From Byssochlamys sp. IMV 00236 (taxonomy: Eukaryota > Ascomycota > Eurotiomycetes > Eurotiales > Thermoascaceae): a stretch of 64,000 nucleotides of DNA. A model generated the notes under the pieces. It was not told where the DNA came from. It saw only the letters and a program-made list of their open reading frames with translations, and made no database searches. The translations under genes were made by a program, and so were the position numbers. The stretch spans positions 1 to 64,000 of the forward strand of contig MSJH02000650.1 in assembly GCA_001931875.2 (NCBI GenBank). The letters are read 5' to 3'. Positions 24,124 through 37,084 of this stretch are shown one piece after another (within the stretch, counting starts at the first letter, position 1; each line of letters begins with the position of its first letter).

Positions 24124-25847
24124 TCATCGGTCATCGTGCTTGGCACCAAGTTCGGCACGGTTGGCCTCCCCACTATGCTTGCGGGTAGGACCCGGTTCCC
24201 CGTCGCTTTCCTCCGCCAGCTCACTCAAGCCAAAGGCGCCATCCTCAAGATCGTAGGAATGGATGAGACCTTCGCGGTCGCTCTGGCCATTCAGAAAAGC
24301 TATGCTCGAGGAGCTCCTCCGGTGAGGGTCTTGACTCCTCCTCGACTGCATAGACCGCCGGGTGTGGAAGCTGGCAATTCCGTCCGTGGGAACACCGTCT
24401 TCTTCGTCAATCTTGCCGTTGAGGAGCTGGCGACCGTCCGGGTCGTTTCGAGAAAGGTTGAGGAGATACACGCCGGAGAAGATAACCAAGAATCCGCAAA
24501 GAAGCGAGATGGTATTGACGGCGTCGGTGGTGTTGAAGCCTTTGAAAAGGATAAACGAAGCGCAAAGCGTAGCTGTAGTGAACGTGACGTAGTAGAGAGG
24601 GTTGACACTACAAATGGTGATTAGCTGGGCCTGGGCCTTCCGCATTGACTGGGGGAGCTTACATGGACGTAGAAAACTGATTCAAGGCCTTGTTAAAGTA
24701 GTTCATCTGCGTCAGGATGCAGAATCCGGTGACGATGGCGAAGACATAGGTCGAGGCATGAGTGAACTGGTTGTGTCCTCCAAGTGTTAACTTGAGCGCA
24801 ATTCCAAAGGCCTTCACAGACATGACCGATACGGAGCCGACAGTGGAGCAGATCGAGATGTAAATCAATGGGTTCTTCTTGCCGTAAACCGGGGCGACAC
24901 GGTAGATCATCACGGTCGAGAAGACCGCAACAGCCAGACAGTACAACAGGAAGCCTATCCACTTGTTAGCTCGATGATGGATAGAGGATTCTGCCGCGTA
25001 TCGAGAACAAACCTGGCTGCAGGGCGTAGTGAAGAATTTCATCAATAGTTTCTACTGGCTTGTCTGGAGGCGCATGCAATACGATGACGACGGAACCGAG
25101 GAGACACATTGCACAACCAAGTTTCCCCAGTACACCGAGTCTTTCGTTCAGGAAATAGGAACCGAGAACGGCGCTGGTATCGCATCAGCACGGACATTCA
25201 ACATTCAGCGATGAGACTGCATTACACACCCAATCAAGACACTAAGCGCACCCAACGGTGTCACCAGAATCGCAGGAGCAAAGGCATAGGCCGCAAAGTT
25301 GGAGATTTCTCCCAGAGCGACTAAGATCCATCATCCATCGTCAGTATCTCAAGCACAATGGTTGGGGGACGACAGATAAGTTGGCGGACGTACGTGTGCC
25401 AATACCACCCCACCAGATTGGGCTTTTCAGGTACGAGAAGCCCTCTCCCTCGAAACCATGGGTTTCGGAGGCATGCAACAAGCCCTGCGCCAAATGCCAT
25501 TAGCCTCTGATGATATATCCCGCCAGCCGTCCTCGATTGCACTTTATCTCGGCCTCGAAAGGCAGTATATTGTAGCCTAAACCAACCTTTTTGGTGATAA
25601 CGAAACTCGTTCCTGCAATAGAATCCGTTAGCCATCAATTACATGGTAGACGAACTTTAGTCAAGCTTTTACTCGAAGTACATACCGATAGCCATGGTGG
25701 ACAGGATTGCCAGTATCAGTCCGATATATCTACCAAGCGGGAAGATGTCCATCAGTACACGTTGCAATGAGATTGACCATCATGCACGAAACGCTTTCTC
25801 TCACAGAGGCGTCCCGGGATAGCAATGACATACTTGTCTGAAACCAT
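24124..25847 (-). CDS. NIPA-type magnesium transporter homologue (8 exons)
   Basis: Multi-pass membrane protein of the NIPA/DUF803 family, whose animal members move Mg2+. Exons in transcript order are 25847-25834, 25729-25686, 25612-25587, 25484-25394, 25320-25230, 25173-25013, 24954-24663 and 24607-24124. They sum to 400 residues with every phase consistent. Family landmarks appear in order: [20 protein letters not shown] (TM1), [60 protein letters not shown] and [14 protein letters not shown]. About nine hydrophobic helices are expected, followed by a polar cytosolic tail of about 100 residues rich in Ser/Arg/Asp. The first three exons are only 14, 44 and 26 nt. The exon-3 donor is GTTGGT, weaker than the others. 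The last 100 residues vary in the family and are less certain. Confidence 0.9.
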
Positions 25848-28219
25848 CTTGATATAACTCTGAGGAGCCTACTGCTCCTACCGTCGCACAACCTCCAATG
25901 CTAATAATTCCGGAGATATCGAATAACGCAGGACCGAACAGACCCGTTGAATAGCTTCCGGCTCCCTGTTCGTCTGACTCGAGGACGCTGCACCGAGGAA
26001 ATCGTCCTGAAGCGCACGGAATAGGACAGATGGACGCTGTGTTCAGCTGGAGATGGGTTGAGAGGCAAGGATATCTGGCGCCCTTGAACGAGGAGGAAGC
26101 GGTGCGAGACGAGGGGTAGCACAATTGGCGGCAGACCAGTGATCCAGCACGAGTGTCTGCAAAGTCGAGTTGCCCGTCGACAGTATTATTATCGCACAGC
26201 GGATACCCTCGTGACCGTGGTGTGAGTGTGTGTGTTTTTTATTATAATTTGATTTTAGTGTTTGTGATTTCTTTTCTCCAGTGGTATTTTGCGCTCCTAG
26301 TCGCAAAAGAAGGAGCTCAGATTGCCTCGGACTTGGCCTCCAGGTACAAGCGGCTGGTGCGGTGCGGTGGGGTCCTGAATCGAGCTGGAGCCGGGTGGAC
26401 GCGTGTTTCAAACGAGTGACGGAAGGGAACACTGCGGTGGCGCTCAACAGGAGGAGAAGGCCCAGCGACCAGGTCCGGGAGAAGGGAAGAGAAGAAAGAA
26501 GCCGAGTCGAGTAGAGTAGAGAAAGAGACGAAGGGGGGTGCGAGGTGAGTAGAGTAGATTATTGAGAGAGAACAGAGCAGGGCAGAGTCGACGGGAGCGA
26601 AAGTTGATGCAAATGCAGAGACACGCCAGACCAGCAAGACCGGAGAAGATCTGAGCTGCACGGGGCACTCGGGGTTGCACTTCTCGTCAGGGCGTATTAA
26701 GACTCTTAACTAACCTGACTAGTTAGCTGGTTCAGTCCCAAAAGACCTGGCATTCCGCGCATCCACCCGCTGCCCCTTGACTTGGCCTGGAGACAAGCCT
26801 CCAGCCTCCAGGGGATCGTTTCCGTGGTCTGATCGTCGTTTTGCTTCATAGCTCAAACCCGCTGGCTTTGCCGGTCCAGTCCACGGCGTCAACTGCCCTG
26901 GTGAGGCTGGTAATGCACGATGAGAGCTGATCTGGTACGGATGGTGATGATGATATTCTACTGTACATATCTAGACTATATACATGCTCTTCGAGTGCAT
27001 ACACTCTGATAGCTGAGTGCGATCCATCCATCATCTCCTAATAACCCGTCTCTCCCGTGCACGATACACTACTCGATCTTTGCAAGCCTCCCCCAACAAT
27101 CGGCTTTTTTATTATTATTATTGTATTATTATTAGTACACTACACATTATTACTTGCGCCGGCTCCGTGCTCCTTCAGCTGTCGGGGTTGGTTAATTTTA
27201 GAGATGAGCCACAGTCACGTGGGCCGTTGTCCCCAGCACGGATGCGTCGGAGACATCCAGAGCTCTGATTAGTAGAGTACATTATCACTATCGCTTTTTG
27301 TTTCCTTCATGACTACCCCTTTGGTCTTAGTAGTCGAGTTTCTGCTTCCTTGCTCATACTGCGGTCTATACTCGAAAAACAGGCCGGTGTTGACGTTCCA
27401 CTGAACACCCGCCGTAAGCAAGGGCGTGTCCATGGCTGTCCATGGCATTTGCTGGAGATTAGCAACTAGCTAATTAATACTGACTCGCTCGCACATTATC
27501 GTCTTACAGATGTTACCACGGTACCTGCCTCCAAGTTTCGTTGCCCAGACGAGAGCGGGACCGGAACTACCACGGAACCCAAGCTCTAGCGTAGAGGAGA
27601 ATACAATCATACATCAACATAGCGCCCTTTGTTGGACAAGTAATTCAGACATAACTAAGCTAGAAAGGGAACAAGTGCTTTTCTGGTATCATCCCAGGAT
27701 ACAGAGCGCCCACATAAACGCCGGAGCCCACACATCACTCTCACAGAGTCAACCGCGGTGGCCGGCATACTTCCAGGACACGGCAAGCGCCGACACCCCC
27801 AATGTAGATGCCAACCCGGGAGAGGAGAAAACAATCGTGGGTCAACCCAGAAACAGGGTAGACGCCAGCAACGGATGATACAGCAATACAAGACAAGGGT
27901 AACAGTTTTGAAGAAGCAATGGTAACTAGCAAAAGAGCAGACAGAAGACGGCCGTAAGGCCAAGGTGAGAGGGTAAGGACACGTACCTGCTGAAATTGCT
28001 CTTCCACATCCGCTCGATACTCCATCGTCATTACCTGTAGTCTCAGTGAAATAGCGCGATATTAAACGTTAGTAAAGCTTCCTGCACCGAGACGATGCGA
28101 TCCGGCCAGGACGGTCAGACGGGTAAGTCGAAATCCGCATGGACACTGTCATCAGTATGCCATGTCGAATTATCTGTACAATAAAAGGCGGATACAAGGG
28201 AAAGGGAAAGGGACCTATG
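25848..28219. other. intergenic; one doubtful small minus-strand gene start
   Basis: The promoter side of the NIPA-like gene is rich in GAGA/AAG tracts on the plus strand near 26470-26600. A TTA microsatellite lies at 27111-27134. On the minus strand, ATGACGATGGAGTATCGAGC at 28031 opens MTMEYRADVEEQFQQ, followed at once by GTACGT and, about 60 nt later, by a TTTTGCTAG acceptor. This looks like a real first exon, but I could not find a sensible continuation, so no gene is called. Confidence 0.45.
27111..27134. repeat. TTA trinucleotide microsatellite
   Basis: ATTATTATTATTGTATTATT-type run in the intergenic region. No function is implied. Confidence 0.8.
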
Positions 28220-30764
28220 TCACGAAGAACGGCGACGCTTAGCATCAGGACTCGGTGACTGGGCGACATCGACCTCGTCTTCAGGACTACGGGACCGTTT
28301 CCCAGAATGCCCACTTTCACGCGAATCCGGCTTCCCATTCTCGGTCTCGCCGTCAAGGGCGGAGGCCGTGCCTAGGTCGATATAATCATCCTCCTCGTCA
28401 AAAGGCAACTCCTCATACTCATCTCCCGTGTCATGAACCAACGTTTCTTGACCGGTACCAGAGACACTAGCATGAGTGTCGTGCTCAAATTCCTCATGGC
28501 TGACAGGGGCGTGGGCCACATTCGCTTTCTTCGCTGGGCTTTTGAAGATGTCTTCGTCTATACCGAGAAGATCTTCATTGGTCCCAGGCTCTTCACCTTG
28601 ATGTTGGGTATCATCGGATGATTCGGGGTGGACTTCAGCCTGCTCATGAGACTCGCCGTAATCGCCCTCAGTGACTTCCAGAGGCGGCTCCGGAATGGCG
28701 TCTGCCTTCTCAGGTTCACTCAACTCATTCGGATCGGCCGTAGGCTGTTCTTCTTGACCGTCTTGAGAAACGTCAAGAGATGCATACTGACCCGGTTGAG
28801 GTTCGTCATGTTCGTAGACACCTTCGTCGAAGTCCTCGTCTTCATCTTGGACTTCCTCACCGGCAACGTTGTGGTCTACACTATCCGTTGCCTCTTCACC
28901 GGCGTCAGCAGCGTCTCCATCACCCTGGGCTGCTGATTCTTCGGCCGCCTTGTCCGCTTTGAGCTCATCTGCAGAGACCTGTGCAAGCGTGGCTGTCGAT
29001 TCAGATGCTTCCTCTTCATAATCATACTGGTCATCTCCTGGACCTGCCTCACCAGGCTCCACTTCTGCGTTGGGTTCGCCATCGAGCTCGCCCTCTTCAT
29101 CTTGCTGCTGTTCATGGTGGCCGTCGGTGACAGCAGGAGCGACCTCATCATTTCTCTCGTAAGAAAACTCGTCAGTAGCGTCCGCCGGCTTCGATTCACT
29201 CTTATCGGCATTAGTATCTTCACGGTCGTTCGATGCGGTGGCTTCCTGCGCATCGATCTCTTCTGGGGCCACTTGTCGATCTACGTGCTCTTCCTCCGTC
29301 TGCCGGGGCTCAGGTGCCTCAGCTGGGGCAACCTGTTCAGAAGACTCCGGCCTGCCCTGCTCTTCTTCTTGTTCTTCTTCCTCTTCTCCATCCACGGGGC
29401 TGTCCTTGTCCTCAATCTGTTGCTCATCCTCATATTCTTCCCATTGATAAATATGGGATAAACCCTTCCCCTCACCTGCAGCTGCAAGAAGGTTAGAAAT
29501 TTCGGCGGGGAGTGTGAGTTTCGTGCTGAGGGTAAGGTAAAGAGGTTCGGGTTCATTCATGCCGTCGTTGCGGCAGAAATCTAAGTACAACCCAACTATC
29601 TGAGACAGCGTCACCTTGGACGTGTGATACGAGTCCTGCACTAACTGTTAATAAACCGGTTAAAAGCAGCGGAATAAAAGCGCTTACCTCATTCAACTGC
29701 AAATTGAGCGAGTCGATATCTACAACTAACACTTCACCCTCGCTGATATGTTCACCTAGGACCTCTCGACATGAAGAGAGAAGTTTACCAAGATCTCCAT
29801 AGGCAAGGCTCTCGTCCTCAAGGAAAAAGGTCTCTGAGGAGTCACCTTCCCGTGGACGAAACAAAGATATCTCACTGTCCTGATACAGGACCTTCACAGG
29901 ATGGAGGTGAGAAACCTGAAGGGACTCTTCAGTCCTCTCATCCACCGTCTCATGGGCACTCTTCTCTTCCATTCGAGCAGCACCATCTTGTTTTGGAGAT
30001 GGGGGTGTCTCATGGATCTGTGCGATTTCAGGTTCACTATCTTGTGCTTGTTGTTCTTTATCCACACCGTTGACATTTGGTTCATGTGACTCTAAACGAG
30101 TTGAGTTGTTAGTGTCATCTTCCGGTTGATGATGCTGCTGCTCGCCATGATCCTTGACATTGTCAAGCTCCTCAGTAGCTTCTTCTGTGCCGTGACCTTT
30201 GGCTTCCTTGGGCTGTTCCTGCAGGTCGTGATGCTCGATTTTTTGTTCTGTCAGATGCTCCGTAGTATCACGATGTGCTTCATCTTCGTTCTCTTTATTC
30301 TGCTCAGTGGTCTCCTGTTGTTCCGGAAACTCAGACGTCTCCTGGAGATCCTGCTGATCCGGCTGGGTGTCGGTAATGACAATATCAGGTTGTTCAGGAA
30401 CAGGTGCGTCGATATCTTCGTCGTACTCTTCCATCTGCGCTTCATATGTCTCCTCGATGTGGTAGTAGCCATTTTCGTTCGGGCCAACCGTCCCCTGGTT
30501 ATTTTCATCCGCGTCGATCATGGGCCGTTCATCGATCTCGTCCACCATATCAGCATCGTTAACTGAACCTGGGCCATTTGTAGGTTCTGGAGTAGCGTCT
30601 GCCACGTCAAGGTCCTGATCGACCTCTGAAACCTGATCTTCCATCACGTCCAGATCGATCTCGAAGTCATCCATGTGCCCTTGATATGGCGACGCCATCT
30701 CCATACTATCGTCGCCGGGCGGAGGTTCCATCGTAGAAAACTGTCCTTGCGCTACTGTCGTCAT
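28220..30764 (-). CDS. long acidic fungal protein of unknown function (2 exons)
   Basis: Exon 1 is 30764-29688 and exon 2 is 29635-28220, giving 830 residues. An alternative acceptor at 29645 would add three residues in frame. The first 280 residues and the last 350 are extremely rich in Glu, Asp and Gln and must be largely disordered. Between them, at about residues 295-430, lies the only ordered-looking part (VKVLYQDSEISLF, GDLGKLLSSCREVLGEHI, LNLQLNE, LSQIVGLYLDFC, LYLTLSTKLTLPAEISNLL). That is probably the conserved core. The C-terminus ends in a basic KRRRSS after SPSPDA, a possible nuclear signal. I do not recognise the family. Acidic tails plus a basic end suggest a nuclear or chromatin-associated role, but this is inference only. 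The gene is divergent from the delta-COP gene. Confidence 0.8.
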
Positions 30765-31240
30765 GACATGTGTCGATATGATATATTGCTCAAGAGAAAA
30801 GAGTCACGTTGACTGCAAAAAGGCACGTTGTCATCGACCAGAACTTGAGAGACAAAGTGAAGTCTCGTTGGATAAAGACGCGTAGAGAGTTCCTTTGATG
30901 TAAGAGCTACAATGAACTCAGGGAATAGCCAACAAACGAGTCAAGCTTGAAGCTGGCCTATCCATCGAACATATGAAGCCGTGGTCTGATGCGCAGTCTT
31001 TGCAGGAGGCAAGTTCAGCAAGGCAGCCGCCCGCCTGTGTCTCCGTAAGCGAGGGGCTAGCTTGGTGCACGGGCCAAGACGGGCAACCTCCAGACAAAGA
31101 GAACAACATGCGCAGTATCGGGGACGGTCTATCTGGCTTCGACACGGGAGACCGCACCAACGCACTTGTCGCCGCGTAGTAGCTCTTTTAGATGCTAGCA
31201 ATTACTTGAGGCCCTCTTGTGTTTGAGCCCTACATCAACA
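30765..31240. promoter_or_regulatory. shared promoter region between the acidic protein and delta-COP genes
   Basis: 476 bp separate two divergent start codons. The organisation implies a bidirectional promoter or two back-to-back promoters. No specific element can be identified with confidence. Confidence 0.55.
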
Positions 31241-32947
31241 ATGGTTTGTTGTCCCCCATCATCAATGACACGGTCTCCTTAACTGATTGCGTCCGCACAC
31301 AGGTCGTCCTCGCCGCTTCGATATGCACCCGAGGGGGCAAGGCAGTGCTCTCACGTCAATTCCGCGAAATCCCTCGTTCCAGAATTGAAGCTCTACTTGC
31401 GTCTTTCCCTAAGCTCGCCGACGCCGGTACGCAACACACGACCGTCGAGCAGGACAACGTGCGATTCGTTTACCAGCCGTTGGATGAACTCTACATCGTG
31501 CTCATCACCAACCGCCAGTCCAACATTCTACAGGACATCGACAGTCTCCATCTCTTTGCACAGGTCACCACTAGTATCTGCAGGAGCCTCGATGAGCGGG
31601 AGATTTTGCGCAGCGCGTTTGAGCTCCTCAGCGCCTTCGATGAGTTGGTCACCCTGGGATACAGGGAGAACTTGTCCCTGAGCCAGATCAAGACATTCTT
31701 GGAGATGGAGAGTCACGAGGAGAGGATACAGGAGATTATCGAAAGGGTAGGGAACAATGGATTATGCTGGTTAATTGATCAGGCTGACCCGGACAACAGA
31801 ACAAGGAACTGGAGGCTAGTGAAGAGCGGAAGAGGAAGGCGAAGCAGCTGGAGATGCAGCGCAAGGAGGCCGCTCGTACTGGCCGTGGTATCCCTTCCAG
31901 GACTCCTACATATCCCGTCTATACCCCGCCGTCTCGCCCGGCAGTTCCAGATACATTCGATACCTATGAGGCAGAGAAGAAGAAGACATTCGCCAAGTAC
32001 GTTTTTGCTGGTGGCCCAATTCTGATACTCTACTGACCTAGTTTAGGCCACTCCCGACACGTGGAAAGGGAATGCAACTCGGCAAGAAATCCAAGACTAC
32101 GGATATCTACGAGAAGGTTCGCGGCGACCTGGGTCCTGAGGTCGAGGAATCCACTCCGCTTGTCACACCTCAGGCTTCCACCCCCGTGGCGGGTCAATCC
32201 TCCGCTCGTGCTTCCCTGTCGGCCGACCGGGAGGCGGTTCATGTCACTGTGGCCGAGAGTATATCCGCAAGACTGACCCGCGAGGGTGCAGTGAAGTCCT
32301 TCGAGGTTAAGGGTGACCTTCAGCTTCGCATCTCCGACCCTACCTTCACGAAAGCCAAACTCGAGCTGGTCGCCAACCCGACACATGGTGCTCAGTTCCG
32401 TACGCATCCTAATGTGGACAAGGGCCTGTTTACCAGCTCGAACGTTATCCAGCTGAAAGATACTACGAAACGGTTCCCCGCAAACAACTCTATCGGTGTC
32501 CTGCGATGGCGTGTTGCGGGATCTGACAACTCCGACCTTCTTCCCGTCAACTTCACTGTGTGGGTGAACAAGGGATCAGACTCAACGACTGTCACGATCG
32601 AATATGAGCTCAACCAGTCTGACAGCCTGCGTGATGTTACCGTGACTATCCCTTACTCTAGCCAGGAGCCGACTGTCTCCAGCTTCGATGCCGTCTACGA
32701 AGTATCCGGTGATACCCTGGAGTGGAACATCGGCACCGTGGACCAGGATAACCCAACTGGCAGCTTCGAGTTCGAAGCCCAGGTCGACGACGAGAACGAG
32801 TTCTTCCCTATGAACGTGCGGTTCTCGAAGTCAGCACCATACGTCGATGTGGACGTCTCCAGCGTCTCGTTGCTCGACATGGAGGGTGAAAGCGTTGGAT
32901 TCTCCAAGGATATCAAGAGCGTTTCGGAGGGTTTCGTGATCGAGTAA
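31241..32947 (+). CDS. RET2: coatomer subunit delta (delta-COP), 4 exons
   Basis: Subunit of the COPI coat that drives Golgi-to-ER retrieval. Exons 31241-31243, 31303-31746, 31800-31996 and 32047-32947 give 514 residues, the normal length. The first exon is the ATG alone. The 59-nt intron that follows (GTTTGT...CACACAG) joins it to VVLAASICTRGGKAVLSRQF, the expected delta-COP N-terminus. Residues 1-140 form the longin-like domain (PRSRIEALLASFPKL, VRFVYQPLDELYIVLITNRQ). A charged linker follows (NKELEASEERKRKAKQLEMQ), then the mu-homology domain from about residue 265 to the end (LRISDPTFTKAKL, FPANNSIGVLRWR). No defect seen. The single-codon exon is inferred from the intron signals and family alignment. 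Confidence 0.93.
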
Positions 32948-35900
32948 TTCAGCTATGGTTGTCCAAACTACTAATGACGTTGGGGTTTTCTTCAATTTAA
33001 CCGGTTCTCGTTGTTTATTATCTGCTATACCTGGTTGTTGTCGGTCAGGGCTTGTGACTATGTTCCAGCGCTTTTGTATCACCTTGATGCGATTCACTTC
33101 TTCTTTTCCGCCCCTTCTATTTCATCGTGAAGGCCGGCCTTTTCGCCAGTCCCACAAGTATCTTGAACCTGGCAGCTTGCTCTTGAATCTCGTAAAAAGA
33201 AAAATACAAATATCACATAGAGACAAGACCAAACAATAAAACAAAAGAAAAAATAGAGCAATGAGCAAAAAAAAAAAGGCCCTATCACCCTGAACCTCCG
33301 TCCCAGTCAATCAATCAATCAGACAGGGTCAACACTCGGTTAGGCTATTATTTCGAGTAGTTTTCTCTCGCCAACGTGCTAGTACTCTACTCTACCACTC
33401 TACTACGTACTTTCTCCCCTCACTCACGGGAGTCACGGATGCGACGGAAATTAACTGCTGTGCCTCATGCAGTACTATGACGATAAAGAGGTTGCTAATC
33501 CTTCGACCTGATCGGCCTTTTTCTCACAAATGACACGCGGACACGAGGGACGCTTACGCAGGGGGTATCTCTTTTTTTTGAGCCGTGCAGCAGTTGTTGG
33601 GGCCGTTATTGCAACAGACAGCGTCGCCTACAAAGTCTGTCTTTTTTTTTTCTTTTTCTTTTTTTTACTTGGTTGCTTGTAATACTGTAACTGTAAAAGG
33701 CATATCATGTCACCTCGTCGTATGACTGGTGCGGATCGCACATCCTCAGCCAATCATGGGTTAATTTTTCGCGCGTAGCTTTACCGCTAGACTAGATAGT
33801 TGATTAGAGTATGTACACCTGGGCAATCGATCATCAGGTGGCTGATTTGCACTGACTACGGAGTAGAATGTGAACAGATCTAGTTAGGGCTGTGCAAAGA
33901 AAAAGCTGGTAAAGCAGGAAGTGGAGAGGGGATTAGTCTAGACGCTATCTATCAACGCCCCTGGGACATCGCCCGGGCGACATGAGGATGGGTGAGAGGA
34001 GGATCGAGGACTAATGATTAACTTTCACCAAGCGATTTCGTTATCGACAATCTCCACGATTTAACCAGGGTTTAAGAAGTAGTTGACGGCAGTTGCTCCT
34101 GCGTGGATCATCGGGACTGACGGTTAGAGATGCAGGACACCGTCCTAAACAGTAAAATTTCCGTGTGCTTTGCATCTGCACAACCTTGCTGTTGGAAAGT
34201 ATCGCAGAGGGGGACCTGCATCGACCACAACGTTGACCGTTTACCAGAGCCATCAGCCGCGGGTTTAGGGCACAGTGAGGCGTCTAGCATGCAGCTAGTA
34301 GTGAACAGGGGTAGGAGTTCCCTTCCGATGCTTGTTGCTTGTCATCGGGGAAAGGCGATGGCCACTGGCTAGCCTGGTCAGGAGACGGCCCTGGCATAGT
34401 TATTACTGGGTACCTATTTTCGAGCGAGGTCGATTACACTTCCAGTTATCCAGATAGTGTCCCAAATCAGGAAATGTTCATGACAATGAACCCTTGCCCC
34501 GGATCTTTCAAGCGCTTCTCCCCGTTACCACGTTAACATGTCCACAACAGCGTCCCAATCATCTGGTGTGGCATCCTTCGAGCTCCCTTGGCCTTCCGGG
34601 TTCGCTATTATTAGCTAGCTGCTTTCCCCTGATGTCCAGTAGAGGTGGATCTGGTTCTGTTGGAATTCCACCCCTCCCTTAGCGCAACGCTAAAAAAAAG
34701 TAGAGAGAGGGGAAGATGACCTATGCTTGTCAAAGAGTAATCCTCCTGGGACGTTATGACCACCACGAGAAGCTTGTTAGTTTGTATTAGTATGACTGAA
34801 GGCGGTGACTCGTATTACTGCATCTGCCTACCAACCCCAGGCTTGACAATACGGTCATCAGGAACGAACCTATTATTATGCAAGCTAGATTCCCATACCG
34901 TTCTCTTTCACGTTAGAACGGTTTTCCGGCCGATTTCTCACCGCTTCTCAGTAAGACCTGATGACTGTTAGATAGGCGGAGTCCTGTCTGCCAAGAGATG
35001 CAGTTCTCCTGTCATATGTGGGGAATAAAGAGGAGGACGGCCGGACCCGTTCGATGGAAGACAACCGTCGGTTGTGGAACGCATATTTGTGCATCATGCC
35101 GGGAAATTGTTAGCCAAAGACGTCGAAGCATACCCCCGATAGTTTGCCGTTTACAGAGCTGCAGCAATAGGCTTCATTGCGAGGGAGACTCCTGAGATGA
35201 ATGGCTATTCATCAGGGCCCCGCAGCCAGCGCGCGGGGCAAGTTGTCGACCAGAAGCTGCATCCCATTCCGTCCATCGTAGCATTCCGCACTTTGAGCCA
35301 CGGCCCTTTGTAGACCTATTCCATACGGGTAAGCGTGAGGCCAGAAGCTGAAAGAGGACACGAGAGAATAATAATACGGCCGGCAGCGGCGGTACCTATG
35401 CGGGAGCGGAAACTGTCCGATTTGCGTGCAAAAGAGGTGTCAGTGCAATAGTAGAAGGCAAAGAAGGAGATTACCAATGATATTGGCTTAAAATAAAGCC
35501 TAGCAAGTGCCGGTCCCCGTCGAGGGCTGGACTGGCCGTGCGATTATCGACTGGCCGAGTGAATACCGCATCTGGAGAGGAAAAGCCGATGTAAACTTCC
35601 CGCCTATCAATACAGTATCTTGTGGGGATTCTTGAATTGCCAAAACAGAGCTGCTATCTCCGACAGGAAAGCTTGCCCCTCAGGAGAACTTGGAAGATGG
35701 CGACCCGAAGACGGCTTCGGTACTACTCGTCCTGGCGAAGATGGGCAAGTTCAAGGATGCATCTAATTTAGTGAAGCCTTCACAAACATCTGATCCACAT
35801 GCAACTGAGACCTTCGATGGTGTACGCGGATGAAAAACAGGGTTTCTCATTGACTCTAATGCCGTCGTCCCTGTATATTGACCCTATCGTAGGCCGACAG

Positions 35901-36618
35901 GAGGAACGATTGACAGTCAATAAGATGATATTGATGTCATGACAGCAGCAAGTGATGGCACCTTAACCCGCTCGGCTCTCTTTAGTTATTTTGGAGGCTG
36001 GTATGGAGTACAGGATGCGCAAGGGATCCACTGTTGAACTCTCCCATGATGTTGAGACGGAAAGGCTTCGGTCCGCCATAGTGCATGGAGAAAAATTGAT
36101 CCGTAGAAAGAGAAAGCTCGCCACATATACTCTTTCTCTTTGGGTACCTAGGTACGGAGTGTGCATCTCCTAGCAGGGCCTAGGGGCGGTTCGCATGTCG
36201 CTGGCAGTAGCAACCCCGTAGATTATAAGATCCAGAAACCAATGATGGAGTATATCATGAGGACATATAAATGATATCGCATATCTCTAGTTTCGAAGCA
36301 AATATTGAGAAGGGCAGCATGTGACACGAAACAACCTCGACGGAGGCTTTTCTGGCTTGATATCTGTCTGTGTCTTAGCGGCCAATCGGATCATCCAGTG
36401 ATCAAACTTACACAGTCTGCGTGTTTGGTGCCAGATTAGTGACTATCTAATGGCTATTTATCCGTCTGAGATCTTTGGCATTCGTTCTCCCTAGGAAGCT
36501 TAAGGATATGAGGACGTTCGCTGCGAAAGAAAGTACGAGTTCCGACACATGTCCATCTTACATAAGTTCGGCTACATGCTTATACTAGGTGTCCTACAGC
36601 TAGGAGGGGCCGTAGGAA
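32948..36618. other. intergenic, left flank of the AT-rich block
   Basis: The 3' region of delta-COP followed by about 3.3 kb of ordinary-composition DNA without a credible gene. Pyrimidine runs lie at 33570-33580 and 33641-33666. TACGGAGTA-type motifs occur near 33858. Open frames are at most about 80 codons and match nothing I recognise. Confidence 0.55.
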
Positions 36619-36631
36619 ATCATTGAGCGCT
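36619..36631 (+). repeat. left 13-bp inverted repeat (ATCATTGAGCGCT)
   Basis: Exact reverse complement of the sequence at 43983-43995. It lies about 40 bp outside the start of the AT-rich composition. The match does not extend further by more than scattered bases. Confidence 0.55.
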
Positions 36632-37084
36632 GCTAACTAAGCTGAGCAAGAAACACATGACTCAATATTAAATTCGGAGATTCAGTATATATAGGATAGT
36701 AGACTATATAAATACTGCCTCTAAACCCCCCTAGCTAGGCGCGTTATATATAGAATAACAGGGTAAAACCTGTTATATAATCTAGACCGGTAGTCTAATA
36801 ATATTTACTCCAGATCGCCGCCTTTTATATATAGGAAGATAATAATTTCTAAACCTATAAAACCTTATACTTTATGATTTTAAACTATTTAAGCTGATCC
36901 CTAGGTTAGATTATCTTTTTTTACATCTAGACACATTATACCATATATAAAACATATAGAAATATATTAATTTAGGGGAGAAGACAGATTAAAAAAAGAA
37001 AAAAAAATAAAAACTAAAGCTAGATTTAAACTAGTAACCTTTTTATTATTAAACTGCCCTAATAGATAATAGCTATAGCTAGGG

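Noticed and set aside
27510..27878. 122-codon plus-strand open frame
   Set aside because: No domain-like pattern, and the opposite strand carries a more gene-like first exon near 28031.
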